The translations under genes and the position numbers were made by a program. DNA of 24,206 nucleotides from an uncultured Clostridia bacterium. GTDB lineage: Bacteria; Bacillota; Clostridia; Christensenellales; Borkfalkiaceae. Below, in pieces: positions 23,022 to 24,206 of the stretch. How positions within the stretch are numbered: the stretch's first letter is position 1; every line of letters begins with the position of its first letter. The stretch covers positions 1 through 24,206 of the forward strand of contig CAKQKQ010000020.1 of assembly GCA_934249265.1 (NCBI GenBank), in the 5' to 3' direction. A model generated the notes under the pieces. It did no database searches and had not been told where the DNA came from. It saw only the letters and a program-made list of their open reading frames with translations.

Positions 23022-24002
23022 ATGAACGACAATAAATACGTACAAAGTCAAGCGGACGTTTCTACAAACGGAAAAACAAACGCAGCCGACAAAAATAAAT
23101 ACGTGCTTGTAACGGGCGCGTACGGCGGCATGGGCAACAGCACCGTAAAAACGCTTGTAAAAAACGGCTTTACGGTTTTCGCGCTCGATAAAGCCGTCAA
23201 AACAGCAAAAACTGTCGAAACCGTCGGTGAAATCACTCAACCCGTCGAAATCGGAGAGCCAAACGAAACTATAAAAACCGTCGACTCCACCCACTCAGCG
23301 TACAATGCAAACACGCTCGATGAAGAAAGCAAAATTATACCTATCGAAACGGACGTAACCGACGAACAAAGCGTGCTTAACGCCTTTGAAAAAGTAAAGT
23401 CTGTCACGCAAAATTTGTTTGCTATCGTGCATTTTGCGGGGATATATATGCTCGACTCGTTTATCGAAATACCCGCCGACAAAATGAAATTGGCTTTTGA
23501 CGTAAACGTGCTTGGCGCGTACCTTATAAACAAGACGTTTTTGCCGCTTTTAAGCGCAAATTCAAGGATAATCATCACCACGAGCGAACTTGCCCCAATC
23601 GATACTCTGCCGTTCACGGGCATTTATGCCGTAACTAAAACCGCACTCGATAAATACGCTTTTTCGCTTAAAATGGAACTGCAACTTTTGGATATAAAAG
23701 TAAGCGTAATTCGCGCGGGCGCGGTAGACACGGGCATGCTCGGCGTATCGACTACTCAACTCGACAAGTTTTGCGAAAATACAAAACTGTATTCGTGCAA
23801 CGCAAAAAGGTTTAAAAACATAGTCGATAAAGTGGAAGCAAGGAAAATTCCTCCGCAAAAAATAGCAGACAAAACATTGAAAATTTTGCGAAAGAAAAAC
23901 CCGAAATTCGCATACTCCATAAACCGAAACCCATTACTTTTGCTTTTCAACGCTATGCCGCAAAAGTTTCAGTTTTGGGTTATTAAAAAAATATTGAAAT
24001 AA
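23022..24002 (+). CDS. Short-chain dehydrogenase/reductase with a long insertion
   Basis: This 326-residue protein is a classical SDR with substrate unknown. The Rossmann loop is TGAYGGMG (31-38). HFAG (137-140), an NVLGAY segment (162-167), S188 and the catalytic Y202-AVT-K206 complete the site. The C-terminal 90 residues are basic. Two things are odd. A ~50-residue insertion (about 57-105) between the second strand and DVTD is rich in T, V, K and E. There is also a 25-residue low-complexity N-terminal extension. The ATG at 23022 has no good ribosome binding site and begins nine bases after surE. A GTG at 23103 is possible but also lacks one. It is the last gene of the likely nrnA-surE-SDR operon. 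Confidence 0.82.
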   Translation: MNDNKYVQSQADVSTNGKTNAADKNKYVLVTGAYGGMGNSTVKTLVKNGFTVFALDKAVKTAKTVETVGEITQPVEIGEPNETIKTVDSTHSAYNANTLDEESKIIPIETDVTDEQSVLNAFEKVKSVTQNLFAIVHFAGIYMLDSFIEIPADKMKLAFDVNVLGAYLINKTFLPLLSANSRIIITTSELAPIDTLPFTGIYAVTKTALDKYAFSLKMELQLLDIKVSVIRAGAVDTGMLGVSTTQLDKFCENTKLYSCNAKRFKNIVDKVEARKIPPQKIADKTLKILRKKNPKFAYSINRNPLLLLFNAMPQKFQFWVIKKILK

Positions 24003-24121
24003 CGCATTAATTTAATGCAAACTTAAAGCAAAAATTTGGCATTTTTACCTAAAATTTACGTTTTTTCTAAAAAACTACATAATAAAATCATAATAAGGTC
24101 ACAAAACGCGATTAAAATAAC

Positions 24122-24206
24122 ATACGTATTTTAAACCCCATTAGAACAATTTTTGCACCGTCAAGTCGATTTGTACTGCGTTAAACGACTTTCAAGTACG
24201 TTATAG
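24122..24206. mobile_element. Second MITE-like element, cut by the window end
   Basis: The sequence from 24122 is the inverted copy of 3312 down to about 3228, beginning with TACGTATTTTAAACCCCATT. The two agree over about 80 bases with a few substitutions and a 7-base gap: the first copy has an extra AATTTGT. It begins about 120 bases after the SDR gene. The other end is beyond the window. Confidence 0.75.

Overview
The window looks like chromosomal DNA from an uncultured, low-GC, Gram-positive-type bacterium of the Clostridia (inferred). The signs are: AGGAG-type ribosome binding sites, TTGACA/TATAAT promoters with 17-base spacers, rho-independent terminators, lipobox signal peptides, an alpha2-type glycyl-tRNA synthetase and a BspA-like leucine-rich-repeat lipoprotein of the kind common in gut Clostridia. 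The closest genus cannot be read from the sequence. Most genes are housekeeping. The unusual content lies mainly between the genes.

Layout. 1-240: tRNA-Leu(CAG) and its terminator. 238-4104 (minus strand): a zinc-ribbon membrane protein, GMP synthase guaA with a MITE-like element in its 5' region, and a small membrane-anchored protein. 4333-5016 (plus): a lipoprotein with a PepSY-like C-terminus. 5379-8019 (minus): a CvpA-like membrane protein and glnS. 8541-15736 (plus): glyS, a divergent gpsA, transketolase and a secreted 5'-nucleotidase lipoprotein. 15959-19605 (minus): a two-domain protein joining an NT5C-type nucleotidase to a guanylate-kinase-like domain, and a 719-residue BspA-like lipoprotein. 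20077-24002 (plus): two tandem NrnA-type DHH phosphoesterases, surE overlapping the second by ATGA, and a short-chain dehydrogenase. A second, cut-off copy of the MITE-like element ends the window.

How the genes fit together. Several products act on nucleotides. Two NrnA-like enzymes would release mononucleotides from short RNA or dephosphorylate pAp. SurE and the secreted nucleotidase would remove 5' phosphates. The NT5C/guanylate-kinase protein would act on (deoxy)nucleotides, and GuaA makes GMP. glnS and glyS are divergent and share a regulatory gap. These functional links are inferred from adjacency and families and have not been shown.

Repeat content. Three repeat classes fill the intergenic DNA: (1) six copies of a ~38-base palindrome with TGTCGTTTTTAC-type arms around an AATACGTATT-type centre; (2) a ~271-base element with 28-base terminal inverted repeats, one full copy and one partial; (3) degenerate tandem arrays with a different unit in nearly every large gap (24, ~24, ~28, 30 and ~48 bases). 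The short-chain dehydrogenase contains a low-complexity insertion that may be the same kind of array read in frame.
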